Below, piece after piece: positions 7,858 through 17,017 of a stretch of DNA of 64,000 bases. Each line of letters starts with the position of its first letter. The stretch's first letter is position 1. Made by a program: the position numbers and the translations under genes. Location: contig DVIN01000051.1 of the NCBI GenBank assembly GCA_018711275.1, forward strand, positions 33,137-97,136. The letters run 5' to 3'. Below the pieces are notes generated by a model. It was not told where the DNA came from. It did not search any database and saw only the letters and a list, made by a program, of their open reading frames with translations. The DNA comes from Candidatus Pullilachnospira intestinigallinarum (GTDB lineage: Bacteria > Bacillota > Clostridia > Lachnospirales > Lachnospiraceae).

Positions 7858-8805
7858 TTACGCTCCCTGCTCCTGTCCCCGCACGTCAAACAATGCGTTG
7901 ACGAACTGGTCGGCGTCAAATTTCTGCAAATCGTCGATGCTTTCTCCCACGCCAATGTATTTTACAGGGATATCCAGCTCTGACTGGATGGCCACGGCAA
8001 TTCCTCCTTTGGCGGTTCCGTCCAGCTTGGTGAGAATAATGCCGGTGACATTGGCCACCTCACTGAACTGACGGGCCTGGGCCAGCGCGTTCTGTCCGGT
8101 GGTTCCGTCCAGCACCACCAGGGTCTCCAGGTATGCCTCCGGATATTCCCGCTCCAGCACCCGGTAGATCTTTCTCAGCTCTTCCATCAGATTCTTTTTG
8201 TTGTGAAGCCGTCCCGCCGTATCGCACAGCAGCACGTCCGCGTCCCTGGCCTTTGCGGCAGCCACCGCATCATAGACCACAGCCGCCGGATCCGCTCCCG
8301 GCTGTCCGCCGATGAGTTCCACACCGGCCCGGGAAGCCCACTCGCTGAGCTGTTCCCCCGCGGCGGCCCGGAACGTATCTGCGGCAGCCACAATCACTTT
8401 CTTTCCCTGATCCTTCAGTTTGCCCGCCAGTTTTCCTACCGAAGTGGTCTTTCCCACACCGTTGACTCCGATCACCAGCACCACGGACCGGCGGTTTTCA
8501 AACTCATAAGCGGTATCCCCCACTTTCATCTGCTGCTTGATACTGTCAATCAGCAGCTGTTTGCACTCGGAAGGTTCTTTGATTTTCCGCTCTGCCACCT
8601 CTTTTTTCAGATTTTCTATAATGGCGGTGGTGGTGGCAATGCCGATATCTCCCATCACGAGAATTTCCTCGATTTCCTCGTAGAAATCCTCATCGATACT
8701 GGAAAATCCGCTGAAAATCGAATCAATGCCCGCTACAATATTGCTTCTTGTTTTCGCAAGGCCGTCCACCAGCCGTCTGAAAAAACCTCTCTTTTCCTCT
8801 CCCAT
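7858..8805 (-). CDS. ftsY: Signal recognition particle receptor FtsY
   Basis: 315 aa: a short N-terminal helical region, then the NG GTPase. G1 is [18 protein letters not shown], followed by [27 protein letters not shown] and the closing GVGESIDDL. FtsY docks the SRP-ribosome complex at the membrane for co-translational insertion. The acidic A domain is reduced, as in many Firmicutes. It lies directly after smc in the order rnc-smc-ftsY, a conserved clostridial operon. Confidence 0.97.
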   Translation of the reverse strand: MGEEKRGFFRRLVDGLAKTRSNIVAGIDSIFSGFSSIDEDFYEEIEEILVMGDIGIATTTAIIENLKKEVAERKIKEPSECKQLLIDSIKQQMKVGDTAYEFENRRSVVLVIGVNGVGKTTSVGKLAGKLKDQGKKVIVAAADTFRAAAGEQLSEWASRAGVELIGGQPGADPAAVVYDAVAAAKARDADVLLCDTAGRLHNKKNLMEELRKIYRVLEREYPEAYLETLVVLDGTTGQNALAQARQFSEVANVTGIILTKLDGTAKGGIAVAIQSELDIPVKYIGVGESIDDLQKFDADQFVNALFDVRGQEQGA

Positions 8806-8841
8806 AGAAACTCCTCATTTCTTTCCTTATTAGGGTTTATC

Positions 8842-11800
8842 TTACTTATCCAGCTGATTTTCTATCAGGCTGACAGAAACCAGCGTAGACACGCCTTTCT
8901 CCTGCATGGTGATTCCATACAGGCGGTCTGCCGCATTCATGGTTCCTCTTCTATGTGTTATAATAATAAACTGTGTATTTTTTGTCAACTTGTGCAGGTA
9001 CTGGGCGAATCTGGTCACATTGGAATCATCCAGGGCCGCCTCAATCTCATCCAGCAGACAGAAAGGCGACGGTTTCAGATTCTGAATGGCAAACAGCAGC
9101 GCGATGGCGGTCAGTGCCTTCTCACCGCCGGACAGCTGCATCATATTCTGCAGCTTTTTGCCCGGGGGCTGGGAGATAATGCGAATCCCCGCTTCCAGCA
9201 CATCTTCCTCTTCCGTCAATTCCAGCGTTCCTTTTCCGCCGCCGAACAGCTGTTTGAACACCCGGTCGAACTCCTGGCGGATCTGGGCGAATTTTTCGGT
9301 AAACTGCTTCCTCATTCCTTCATCCAGCTCTGTAATGATTTTCTTTAAGCTCTCTGCCGCTTTCACCAGATCCTCATGCTGACCGCTCAGGAAAGTATGT
9401 CTCTCCAGAAGCTCTTTGTACTCCTCGATGGCGTTCACATTCACGTTCCCCAGCTTTCGGATCTCATCCTTCAGTTTTCCGATCTGCTGGCGAAGCTGGC
9501 TTCTGTCCCGGCTCTCTTCCATCTGGTATTCTCTGGCCTGCCCGGGCGTCATCTGATACTCCTCCCACAGATAATCTGTCTGAGCATCCTGGCGCTCCTC
9601 CAGCTTTTCCCGCTGGCTGGTGAGACGGAAACATTCCTTATCCATCAGATTCACCTGCTGAGACAGTTCATCCCGTCTGGTGAAAAAGCTTTTATGCTGC
9701 CGGTTCAGTTCTTCCTTTTCCTGCCGGCTGCGGCTGGCCTGCTCTTCATCCTCCTTCATGATCCGTTCCGCTTCCCGGATCGTGGCAAGCGTCTCCTGAA
9801 TATGGGCCTCCTTCCGGAGAATTTCCTCCTCTTCCTTCCTGCCGGAATCGGCAATTTCCTCTGCTTCCTGTCTGAGAGCCGCCTCCTCCTGCGCAATACG
9901 TTCCATGTTCTGTCGGATAAAGGTCTGTTTCTGCTCCAGAGAAGCGTATTCCACCTGCAGACGGCTGCTCTCTGTCCCATATTCCTCTTCCCTGGCCTGG
10001 TATTCCTCCAGCAGCTTCTGCTGTTCTTCCACCGTCTGCTGCTGTTCCTTTTCCTGATCCTGGTAACGGCCGATCTCCTCCTGAATGGAACTGCTGTTCT
10101 GACGGATCTCAAGGATCTGGTTTTCGATTTCCCGGCCTTCCGACCGCAGAGAACCATATCCGGTACGAATCTGACGGATTCTGCTCTCCGCCTGGGAAAT
10201 TCCCAGCTTCTCCGTATTCTGCTCCAGCTGTTTCTTCTGCAGCTGCTCCATCAGACGGCTCATCTGCTCCCGGAGTGCGTTTCTCTGCTTCCGGTTGGAT
10301 GCTACCGCCTCCTGGGCTTTCTTCATGTCCTGGGCCAGTGCCTTCACACTGCCCTCCAGTTCTTCAATCTCCCGCCTTCTTCCCAGAAGATTGCTGCTGC
10401 TGCGGAACGCACCTCCTGTCATGGAGCCGCCGGGGCTTAAGGATTCTCCCTCCAGGGTGACGATACGCAGCGTATGGTGATACTTCTGAGCAATGGCAAT
10501 GGCGTGATCAATATGATCTACCACCAGCGTCCGGCCAAGAAGCTGAGACAGCAGCATCCGATACCGCTCCTCTGCCTCCACCAGCGTATCCGCCACCCCG
10601 ATCACTCCCGGCTCCTTCAGGGCGGCCGGCGTGGAAAAGCTGCTCTTTCTCATATTGGTCAGCGGCAGGAAGGTAGCCCTCCCGTACCGGTTCTTTTTCA
10701 GAAACTCAATCAGATGCTTGGCGGTCTGGGCGTTGTCGGTGACAATATTCTGTATACTGCCGCCCAGGGCAGTCTCCACCGCAGTCTCGTACTTTTTCTC
10801 TGTCCGGATCAGATCCGCCACCACGCCGTGAATACCCGGCCTGCGGTTTTTCTGCTCCATCACCCGGCGGATACTGCTGCCGTAGCCGTCATACCGCTCC
10901 GCGATGTTTTTCAGAGATTCCAGCCGGGACGCTTCCCGGTGGTAGGCGGTCTGCCCCACCTCCATCTGGCGCATCTGCTCGTCGATCTGCCGTCCCAACG
11001 CCTGTACCTGGGTTTCCGCTTTCCGGTATTCCCGGTTCAGGCCGTCCAGTTCCCCGCTGATCTTCGCGAACTGTTCCTGGTGTCCCGCGATGATTTCCTC
11101 CTGCTCGGACTCCTCGCTTTTCAGCTTCAGGATCCGCTGGCTCAGTTCCGCCTTGCGGATTCCGATCTGTTCCAGCATGGCGTCATACCGCTGCATCTTT
11201 CCTTTGGTCTGCGCCCGCTGGTTCAGGATCTGAATCAGTTCATTTTTTCCGGAATCAATTTTTTCCATGCAGGCGCGGATCTCCTCCCGGAGAGCATCCA
11301 GTTTTTCCTGCTGCTCTTTGCGTTTCCGCGTGGCCTCGTCGAGAAGTGCCTGCTGCGCTTTCCGCTGTTCCTCAAAATCTTCCATCTGGCGGCTGCGTTT
11401 TTCAAGCTCCTGGGCAATGGTCTGCTGTCTCTGCCGGTAGTGATCTCCGCTGACCTTCGACGCACGGATCTGTTCCTGGTATAGCTTGACGCTGTTTTCC
11501 AGTTCCTGCTTTTTCAGCGCATTCTGCGATGCCTTTTGGGTGGCCGCACTGATCCTTTCATCAAGCTCCTCCATGTTCTTTTCCAGCGTCTCATACTCCG
11601 CTTTGGTTTTCTCAAAATCCGCGCGGGTCTGTTCCAGCTGCTCTTTCGCCAGGGTCAGCTTTTCATCCACCTGCCCCATCTGCTCACGGATATGGCCGGT
11701 CTCCAGAAGGAACATATTCACATCCAGATTCTTCAGTTCTTCTTTTTTCTTCAGATAAATCTTCGCCGTCTCCGACTGGCGCTCCAGAGGCGCCAGCTGA

Positions 11801-12399
11801 CGGGTCAGCTCGGAGAGAATATCCGTCACCCGGACCAGGTTTCCCTCCTCCTCCTCCAGTTTTTTCAGAGCCGTATTTTTCCGCCGCTTAAACTTCACAA
11901 TTCCTGCCGCTTCGTCAAACAGCTCCCGCCGCTCCTCCGGCCGTCCGCTGAGGATTTTGTCGATCTGTCCCTGACCGATGATGGAGTATCCTTCCTTTCC
12001 GATACCCGTATCGTAAAACAGCTCGTTGATATCCTTCAGGCGGCAGGGAGAACCGTTGAGAAGGTATTCGCTCTCACCGGAACGATACAGTCTTCGGGTG
12101 ACGGTCACCTCCTCATAGGAAATATCCAGCTTGTGGTCAGAGTTATCCAGGGTAATGGCCACGGAGGCAAACCCCAGAGGCCTTCTGGTCTCCGTACCGG
12201 AAAAAATCACGTCCTGCATATTGCCGCCGCGGAGCTGCTTGGCGCTCTGCTCTCCCAGCACCCAGCGAACCGCATCGCCCACGTTGCTCTTGCCGCTGCC
12301 GTTGGGCCCCACGATGCCTGTAATGCCCTTGTGAAATTCGAAGACGATTTTATTGGCAAAGGATTTGAACCCCTGTACCTCAATACTCTTTAAATACAT
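8842..12399 (-). CDS. smc: Chromosome segregation protein SMC
   Basis: 1185 aa, normal for bacterial SMC. The N-terminal head has Walker A GPNGSGKSN at about residues 32-40; two long coiled coils flank a hinge at about residues 520-640 (GIHGVVADLIRTEKKYETAV); the C-terminal head has signature LSGGEKALTAIALLF and Walker B PFCLLDEIEAALDD. With ScpA and ScpB it forms the condensin that organises and segregates chromosomes. Its start overlaps the rnc stop by 10 bases. The high charged-residue content of the coils creates long open frames on the other strand, which are not genes. Confidence 0.98.
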   Translation of the reverse strand: MYLKSIEVQGFKSFANKIVFEFHKGITGIVGPNGSGKSNVGDAVRWVLGEQSAKQLRGGNMQDVIFSGTETRRPLGFASVAITLDNSDHKLDISYEEVTVTRRLYRSGESEYLLNGSPCRLKDINELFYDTGIGKEGYSIIGQGQIDKILSGRPEERRELFDEAAGIVKFKRRKNTALKKLEEEEGNLVRVTDILSELTRQLAPLERQSETAKIYLKKKEELKNLDVNMFLLETGHIREQMGQVDEKLTLAKEQLEQTRADFEKTKAEYETLEKNMEELDERISAATQKASQNALKKQELENSVKLYQEQIRASKVSGDHYRQRQQTIAQELEKRSRQMEDFEEQRKAQQALLDEATRKRKEQQEKLDALREEIRACMEKIDSGKNELIQILNQRAQTKGKMQRYDAMLEQIGIRKAELSQRILKLKSEESEQEEIIAGHQEQFAKISGELDGLNREYRKAETQVQALGRQIDEQMRQMEVGQTAYHREASRLESLKNIAERYDGYGSSIRRVMEQKNRRPGIHGVVADLIRTEKKYETAVETALGGSIQNIVTDNAQTAKHLIEFLKKNRYGRATFLPLTNMRKSSFSTPAALKEPGVIGVADTLVEAEERYRMLLSQLLGRTLVVDHIDHAIAIAQKYHHTLRIVTLEGESLSPGGSMTGGAFRSSSNLLGRRREIEELEGSVKALAQDMKKAQEAVASNRKQRNALREQMSRLMEQLQKKQLEQNTEKLGISQAESRIRQIRTGYGSLRSEGREIENQILEIRQNSSSIQEEIGRYQDQEKEQQQTVEEQQKLLEEYQAREEEYGTESSRLQVEYASLEQKQTFIRQNMERIAQEEAALRQEAEEIADSGRKEEEEILRKEAHIQETLATIREAERIMKEDEEQASRSRQEKEELNRQHKSFFTRRDELSQQVNLMDKECFRLTSQREKLEERQDAQTDYLWEEYQMTPGQAREYQMEESRDRSQLRQQIGKLKDEIRKLGNVNVNAIEEYKELLERHTFLSGQHEDLVKAAESLKKIITELDEGMRKQFTEKFAQIRQEFDRVFKQLFGGGKGTLELTEEEDVLEAGIRIISQPPGKKLQNMMQLSGGEKALTAIALLFAIQNLKPSPFCLLDEIEAALDDSNVTRFAQYLHKLTKNTQFIIITHRRGTMNAADRLYGITMQEKGVSTLVSVSLIENQLDK

Positions 12400-13091
12400 A
12401 CGTCACCGTCCTGCCGCTTCATTTTGCAGATGGCATGGTAGGCGGCCGCCTGCTCGGCGGCCTTTTTGCTGTGGCCTTTGCCCTGCCCGAAGCATACTTC
12501 TCCCACCCACACCTGGGCCAGAAAGGTTTTGTTGTGGTCCGGGCCTTCCTCTCCCACAAGCCGGTAGGAGATCTCTCCGGGGAGATTTCCCTGCACCATC
12601 TCCTGGAAGATAGTCTTGCTATCGAAAAAGAGCTTTTTATGTTCGATATCGTTGAGCACGAAACGCTGTATAAATTCTTTTGCATTAGCAAATCCACCAT
12701 CCAGGTAGATCGCCCCGATCAGTGCCTCCAGGGCGTCCGACACGATGGAATCTCTTCCTCTTCCGCCGGTCAGTTCCTCTCCCTTTCCCATGCTCAGATA
12801 CGCTCCCAGATCCAGCTGTCTGGCACAGAGGGCCAGGGTAGGCTCGCAGACCAGGCTGGCCCGCAGACGTGTCAGCTCTCCTTCCGGCATCTTCGGGTCG
12901 TTCTGAAACAGGAACTCGCTGCTGGCCAGCTCCAGCACCGCATCTCCCAGAAACTCCAGACGTTCATTACAGTCCAGCCGGTTCATCCGGTGCTCATTGG
13001 TATAGGAGCTGTGCCGCAGCGCCATCTGAAGCAGACTGCTGTCCTGAAACCGATACCCGATCTTTTTTTCTATCTCTTTCCAGTCTTTCAT
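12390..13091 (-). CDS. rnc: Ribonuclease III
   Basis: 233 aa from ATG 13091, which follows AAGGAGGATCT; an upstream ATG 14 codons earlier lacks an SD. The RNase III signature NERLEFLGDAVLEL is at about residue 40, with the second acidic cluster DALEALIGAIYLDGG, and a C-terminal double-stranded RNA-binding domain (IFQEMVQGN to SKKAAEQAAA). It processes rRNA precursors and double-stranded RNA. It sits between acpP and smc. A hairpin in the 56-nt leader before it (13118-13141) could serve self-cleavage. Confidence 0.97.
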   Translation of the reverse strand: MKDWKEIEKKIGYRFQDSSLLQMALRHSSYTNEHRMNRLDCNERLEFLGDAVLELASSEFLFQNDPKMPEGELTRLRASLVCEPTLALCARQLDLGAYLSMGKGEELTGGRGRDSIVSDALEALIGAIYLDGGFANAKEFIQRFVLNDIEHKKLFFDSKTIFQEMVQGNLPGEISYRLVGEEGPDHNKTFLAQVWVGEVCFGQGKGHSKKAAEQAAAYHAICKMKRQDGDVCI

Positions 13092-13117
13092 AGATCCTCC
13101 TTTTTTACGGAAACGAT

Positions 13118-13141
13118 AAGGGGACGTTTTCACATCCCCTT
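13118..13141 (-). other. Intercistronic stem-loop before rnc
   Basis: A 7-bp stem AAGGGGA/TCCCCTT with a roughly 10-nt loop lies between the acpP stop and rnc start. There is no U-tract, so it is not an intrinsic terminator. RNase III cleaves its own leader in some bacteria; that role here is inferred only from position. Confidence 0.4.
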
Positions 13142-13147
13142 ACCTTT

Positions 13148-13378
13148 TTATCCGACAATCTTCCGGATCGCCTGCACCGCGTCCCCCACGGACACGATTT
13201 TCTCTGCCTCCTCCGGATCAATTTCAATGCCAAATTCCTCTTCCACACCCATCAGGATCTGAAACACATCCAGGGAATCCGCTCCCAGATCGTCCACAAA
13301 GGTGGTCTCCATGGTCACCTCTGAGGCGTCCACATTCAGTACATCAGCGATAATGGCCTGCAGTTTTTCCAGTTCCAT
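13148..13378 (-). CDS. acpP: Acyl carrier protein
   Basis: 76 aa, acidic, standard ACP length. Phosphopantetheine attaches at S35 in GADSLDVFQILM; the usual residues after DSLD are T/V-V/E, so VFQ is a mild variant seen in clostridia. It carries acyl chains in type II fatty acid synthesis. It follows plsX after a three-base gap, and plsX uses acyl-ACP as substrate, so the order is functional as well as conserved. Confidence 0.97.
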   Translation of the reverse strand: MELEKLQAIIADVLNVDASEVTMETTFVDDLGADSLDVFQILMGVEEEFGIEIDPEEAEKIVSVGDAVQAIRKIVG

Positions 13379-13381
13379 CCT

Positions 13382-14404
13382 CTACGCCTCCTCTTTTTTC
13401 TCCGTTGTAATATGATCTCTGATCTTTCCGCAGATATCCTCTTTTGTAAAAGTAATACACTGCAGAATCGCATTATGAATCTCCCGGGCGTCGGAACTGC
13501 CATGGCTTTTCACCACCAGCCCTTTAAGGCCCAGAAGCGGCGCGCCTCCATACTGGCTGGCATCAAAGGACTTCAGTGTTTCCTTCAGCGCCGGTTTCAC
13601 CAGAAGGGCTCCGATCTTGCTGCGCAGCGAGGACATCATGCCGCTTTTAACTTTGGAAATCAGTGTGCTTCCCACTCCCTCATACAACTTGAGAATCACA
13701 TTTCCCACAAAGGCCTCGCAGACAATCACATCGCAGACGCCTTTGGGAATATCTCTGGCCTCCACGTTTCCGATAAAATTGATGTCCCTGCACTCCTTCA
13801 GCAGCGGGAAGGTTTCTTTCACCAGGGCATTGCCCTTCTCCTCCTCCGCTCCGATATTCACCAGGCCCACCCGGGGGTTTTTGATACCCACCACATTCTC
13901 CATGTAAATGGAACCCATGCGGGCGAACTGCACCAGATGAGAGGCTCTGGCGTCCACATTGGCGCCGCAGTCGATCAGAAGCGCCACCCCGTTGGCCGTG
14001 GGAATCAGCGGCGCCAGCGGCGCCCGCTCCACGCCCCGGATCTTTCCCACCAGCACCTGACCGCCCACCAGAACGGCCCCTGTGCTTCCGCAGGATACGA
14101 AAGCCGATGCCTCTCCCTTGCGCACCAGCTTCAGCGCCTTCACTAAAGAAGATTCCTTCTTCTTCTGAATGGCCTGCACCGGCGGCTCCCCGGTCTCAAT
14201 CACCTCCGGGGCGTCCACCACCTGAATTCTTTCGGCAGGATAGGTGTACTTATCCAGCTCCCGCCGGATCTCCGCCTCCTTTCCCACCAGCCAGACGAAT
14301 AATTCCGGGCTGTCATTGACCGCGTCCACCGCGCCTTTCACCGGCTCCTGGGGCGCATAATCTCCTCCCATGGCATCCACTGCCACTTTTATCCATTCAC
14401 TCAT
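13382..14404 (-). CDS. plsX: Phosphate acyltransferase PlsX
   Basis: 340 aa from ATG 14404 (SD GAAAGGAAAC); an ATG 12 codons upstream is less likely. The N terminus VAVDAMGGDYAP and the central ECGSTGAVL-type loop (FVSCGSTGAVLVGGQVL) mark PlsX, which converts acyl-ACP to acyl phosphate for phosphatidic acid synthesis by PlsY/PlsC. It heads the operon plsX-acpP-rnc-smc-ftsY-ilvA, with a promoter just upstream. Confidence 0.97.
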   Translation of the reverse strand: MSEWIKVAVDAMGGDYAPQEPVKGAVDAVNDSPELFVWLVGKEAEIRRELDKYTYPAERIQVVDAPEVIETGEPPVQAIQKKKESSLVKALKLVRKGEASAFVSCGSTGAVLVGGQVLVGKIRGVERAPLAPLIPTANGVALLIDCGANVDARASHLVQFARMGSIYMENVVGIKNPRVGLVNIGAEEEKGNALVKETFPLLKECRDINFIGNVEARDIPKGVCDVIVCEAFVGNVILKLYEGVGSTLISKVKSGMMSSLRSKIGALLVKPALKETLKSFDASQYGGAPLLGLKGLVVKSHGSSDAREIHNAILQCITFTKEDICGKIRDHITTEKKEEA

Positions 14405-14452
14405 GATGTTTCCTTTCTTTTCTGTCTTGCCGCACGGCATAAAACTATACTT

Positions 14453-14481
14453 ATGATACTAGACATTGGCCTAAAATGCAA
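14453..14481 (-). promoter_or_regulatory. Promoter of the plsX operon
   Basis: Minus strand TTGCAT (14476-14481), 17-nt spacer, TATCAT (14453-14458); the start would fall about 45 nt before plsX. The -35 lies right at the end of the preceding terminator, leaving no room for other elements. Confidence 0.55.
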
Positions 14482-14483
14482 GC

Positions 14484-14516
14484 AAAAGTAAAACCGGGGG
14501 AATCGCTTCCCCCGGT
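14484..14516 (-). terminator. Terminator after the lipoprotein gene
   Basis: Minus strand: 10-bp stem ACCGGGGGAA/TTCCCCCGGT, 4-nt loop, followed by TTACTTTTGC. Separates the lipoprotein gene from the plsX operon. Confidence 0.8.
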
Positions 14517-14541
14517 CCGTCTTTTCCTGTGTACCGACCGC

Positions 14542-15342
14542 CTACTGCATCACTCCGTCCGATCCCAGATGGTACCCGTCCACATCCGTATCGCGGACCA
14601 TGGCGCCGTCATCGTTCAGATAGTACCATTTATCCCCGTCCTGGAACCAGCCGGTGCGCATATAGCCGTTTTCATCAAAAGCATACCACTTACCGTCAAT
14701 CTCTTCCCAGCCGTCCCTGGTATAACTGCCGTCCGCATGCTCATACCACCAGCCGTCGTCACTCTGCTGCCAGGTTCCGTCTGAATCCGAAGCGTCTGAA
14801 GTCTCCTCCTGAACCGGATCCGCGGATTCCTGCGTTTCGGCCGAGGCGTCCTCGCCGGATCCCTCTTCCACGGTTACCGACTTGGTGGCGCTGGTAGACA
14901 TCTGAATGGCATTGTCCACGGTATTGGTTACCACCACATAATAGTACATCGTACCCGGCTCCGTCGTCGGCGGCGTAAAGGATGCGCCGGTTTCGCCCTC
15001 CAGCGCGGTTCCGCCCCCGTTGGAATCCACATTATTGGAATACCACTGATAAGAAAGCGTGCCGCCGTCGTCCACGGAAGCCTCCACTGTGATGGGCTCC
15101 GCCTCGGCGTTCATGGCATAGGTCACCGGATCCCCCGGCCCCGCAGTGATGGAAGGCGCCTCCACACTGTCATCTACCACCGGCGTATTCTCCTGTACCG
15201 TCTGTGTTTTCTCTTCTGTATCCTCTGTCTGTTCCTCCCCGTTCCAGAGAATACCCAGCGTCTCCCGGAAAGAGCATCCGGCCAGCATAGGCATACAGCA
15301 GATCACCATACCTGCAAGCAGTCCCTTCGTCATCCGTCTCAT
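14542..15342 (-). CDS. Lipoprotein with Ig-like domain and C-terminal cell-wall-binding repeats
   Basis: 266 aa. A type II signal peptide ends in the lipobox LAGC (Cys about 22). Next comes an acidic linker, then a beta-rich Ig-like region (residues about 65-155, with SYQWYSNN and YYYVVVTNT typical of bacterial Ig-like folds), a Glu/Ser/Asp-rich linker, and three aromatic repeats at the end (GWWYEHADGSYTRDGW, GKWYAFDENGYMRTGW, DKWYYLNDDGAM) of the choline-binding/glucan-binding type. It should be anchored to the membrane and touch wall polymers or glycans. Own promoter and terminator, so monocistronic. Exact function unknown. Confidence 0.8.
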   Translation of the reverse strand: MRRMTKGLLAGMVICCMPMLAGCSFRETLGILWNGEEQTEDTEEKTQTVQENTPVVDDSVEAPSITAGPGDPVTYAMNAEAEPITVEASVDDGGTLSYQWYSNNVDSNGGGTALEGETGASFTPPTTEPGTMYYYVVVTNTVDNAIQMSTSATKSVTVEEGSGEDASAETQESADPVQEETSDASDSDGTWQQSDDGWWYEHADGSYTRDGWEEIDGKWYAFDENGYMRTGWFQDGDKWYYLNDDGAMVRDTDVDGYHLGSDGVMQ

Positions 15343-15423
15343 CGTGAATTACCCCTTTTCAAGTCTGATATTATTGTCCCTCTTGCTACTGAAATATTAC
15401 AATTTTATTGCAACTTTGTTTCG

Positions 15424-15452
15424 TATTATAACACAGGCTCCCCCTGCCGTCA
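15424..15452 (-). promoter_or_regulatory. Promoter of the lipoprotein gene
   Basis: Minus strand TTGACG (15447-15452), 17-nt spacer, TATAAT (15424-15429). The leader to ATG 15342 is about 75 nt and carries SD AAAGGGG. Confidence 0.82.
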
Positions 15453-15518
15453 ACAATGGAACATGCGCTCCGCCATTCGCCCATTGTCATGAATACCGAA
15501 ACCTCCGGCGGCCGCAGC

Positions 15519-16838
15519 TTATACCTGTGCCATCACAAAAATATCATAGATGGCACGGATGGCCGTCTCAAAATCCCGGTTCTCCACACCGATGATGATA
15601 TTCATCTCGCTGGAGCCCTGATCGATCATCTTCACATTCACATGCGCATGGGCCAGAGCCGCAAAAATCCGGGCCGCAGTCCCACGGTTTCTTCTCATGC
15701 CTCTTCCCACCACGGCAATCAATGCCAGATCGGATTCCAGATCAATAAAATCCGGATTTACCGCCCGGTGGATACCGGCAATAATATTCTGTTCCTTGCT
15801 TTCAAACTCGGACTGATGCACATAGATCGTCATGGTGTCAATCCCGGAGGGCATATGCTCAAAGGACAGATCGTTTTCCTCGAACACTTCCAGCACCTTT
15901 CTTCCGAAGCCGATCTCCCCGTTCATCATATCCTTTTCAATATTTATGGAAGCAAAGCCCTTCTTTCCCGCAATACCCGTGATGGTATATTTCGGTTTGT
16001 TGCAGGTGCTTTCCACAATCATGGTACCCGGATCCAGCGGCCGGTTGGTGTTGCGGATATTGATGGGGATTCCCTCCTTACGGATGGGGAAGATCGCGTC
16101 TTCATGCAGCACGGTGGCTCCCATGTAGGAAAGTTCCCTGAGTTCTTTGTAGGTGATGGTGGAAATCACTGCCGGATTATCCACGATCCGGGGATCTGTC
16201 ACCAGAAATCCGGAAACATCCGTCCAGTTTTCATAAATATCTGCCTGAACCGCACGGGCCACAATGGAACCGGTCACGTCTGAACCGCCTCTGGAGAAGG
16301 TTTTTACCTTTCCGTCCCAGGAGGATCCGTAAAATCCGGGGATCACCGCCCGTTCCACCTCAGCCAGCTTGGCGCCGAGACATTCATCGGTCCGCTCCAG
16401 ATCCAGATTTCCTTTTTTGTCGAAGAAAATATACTGTGCCGGATCCAGAAATTCATATCCCAGATATTCCGCCATCACGATTCCGTTCAGATACTCTCCC
16501 CGGGACGCTGCATAATCTTCCCCTTCCTGATTCTCAAAGGCTTCACGGATCACGGCAAATTCATCATCCAGCGTCAGCGTCAGGGACAGTCCCTCAATGA
16601 TCTCCTGATACCGTTTCTGAATCAGAAACAGCTTTTTATCAATGGCTTCCCCGGCTGCCGCTGCCCGGTAGCAGTCGTACAGCATATCGGTTACCTTAAT
16701 GTCCGCGTCATACCGCTTTCCCGGAGCAGAAGGCACCACATATCTGCGGCCTTCGTCAGAACGGATAATGTCACCTGCTTTTTTAAACTGCTCCGCGCTT
16801 GCCAGAGAGCTTCCTCCAAATTTAACTACTTTTTTCAT
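15519..16838 (-). CDS. Aspartate kinase
   Basis: 439 aa from ATG 16838, preceded by AGGAGGATATT; an upstream in-frame ATG is inside the leader. N-terminal kinase motif VVKFGGSSLASAEQF, central FSRGGSDVTGSIVA, and two C-terminal ACT domains (TMTIYVHQSEFE, IAVVGRGMRRNRGTAARIFA). It phosphorylates aspartate as the first step to lysine, threonine, methionine and diaminopimelate. Length and the tandem ACT match the monofunctional LysC/ThrA-type of clostridia, with feedback control by an end product; which amino acid inhibits it cannot be read. Confidence 0.93.
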   Translation of the reverse strand: MKKVVKFGGSSLASAEQFKKAGDIIRSDEGRRYVVPSAPGKRYDADIKVTDMLYDCYRAAAAGEAIDKKLFLIQKRYQEIIEGLSLTLTLDDEFAVIREAFENQEGEDYAASRGEYLNGIVMAEYLGYEFLDPAQYIFFDKKGNLDLERTDECLGAKLAEVERAVIPGFYGSSWDGKVKTFSRGGSDVTGSIVARAVQADIYENWTDVSGFLVTDPRIVDNPAVISTITYKELRELSYMGATVLHEDAIFPIRKEGIPINIRNTNRPLDPGTMIVESTCNKPKYTITGIAGKKGFASINIEKDMMNGEIGFGRKVLEVFEENDLSFEHMPSGIDTMTIYVHQSEFESKEQNIIAGIHRAVNPDFIDLESDLALIAVVGRGMRRNRGTAARIFAALAHAHVNVKMIDQGSSEMNIIIGVENRDFETAIRAIYDIFVMAQV

Positions 16839-16913
16839 AATATCCTCCTGTATCCATACCCGGTTTCTCAACGATTATATACCATAACCCGCGACTTTGC
16901 CAGCAATTTTGGC

Positions 16914-16944
16914 AAAAAAAAGCGGAAAAACCACGTTTCTCCGC
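16914..16944 (-). terminator. Terminator between the PHP gene side and aspartokinase
   Basis: Minus strand: about 10-bp stem GCGGAGAAAC/GTTTTTCCGC with one G-U pair, followed by eight T residues. A second GC-rich stem GGACGGGGCG/CGCCCCGTCC (16949-16973) lies just upstream. Both follow the PHP gene at 17018. Confidence 0.82.
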
Positions 16945-17017
16945 ATATGGACGGGGCGAAAAACGCCCCGTCCTGCTGTGATTTTCCCTCTTCCGGCCGC
17001 CTTTTTCAAAAGAATTA

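Noticed and set aside
9376..12393. Several long plus-strand frames opposite smc
   Set aside because: Caused by the coiled-coil codon pattern of smc; products are Leu/His-rich without motifs.
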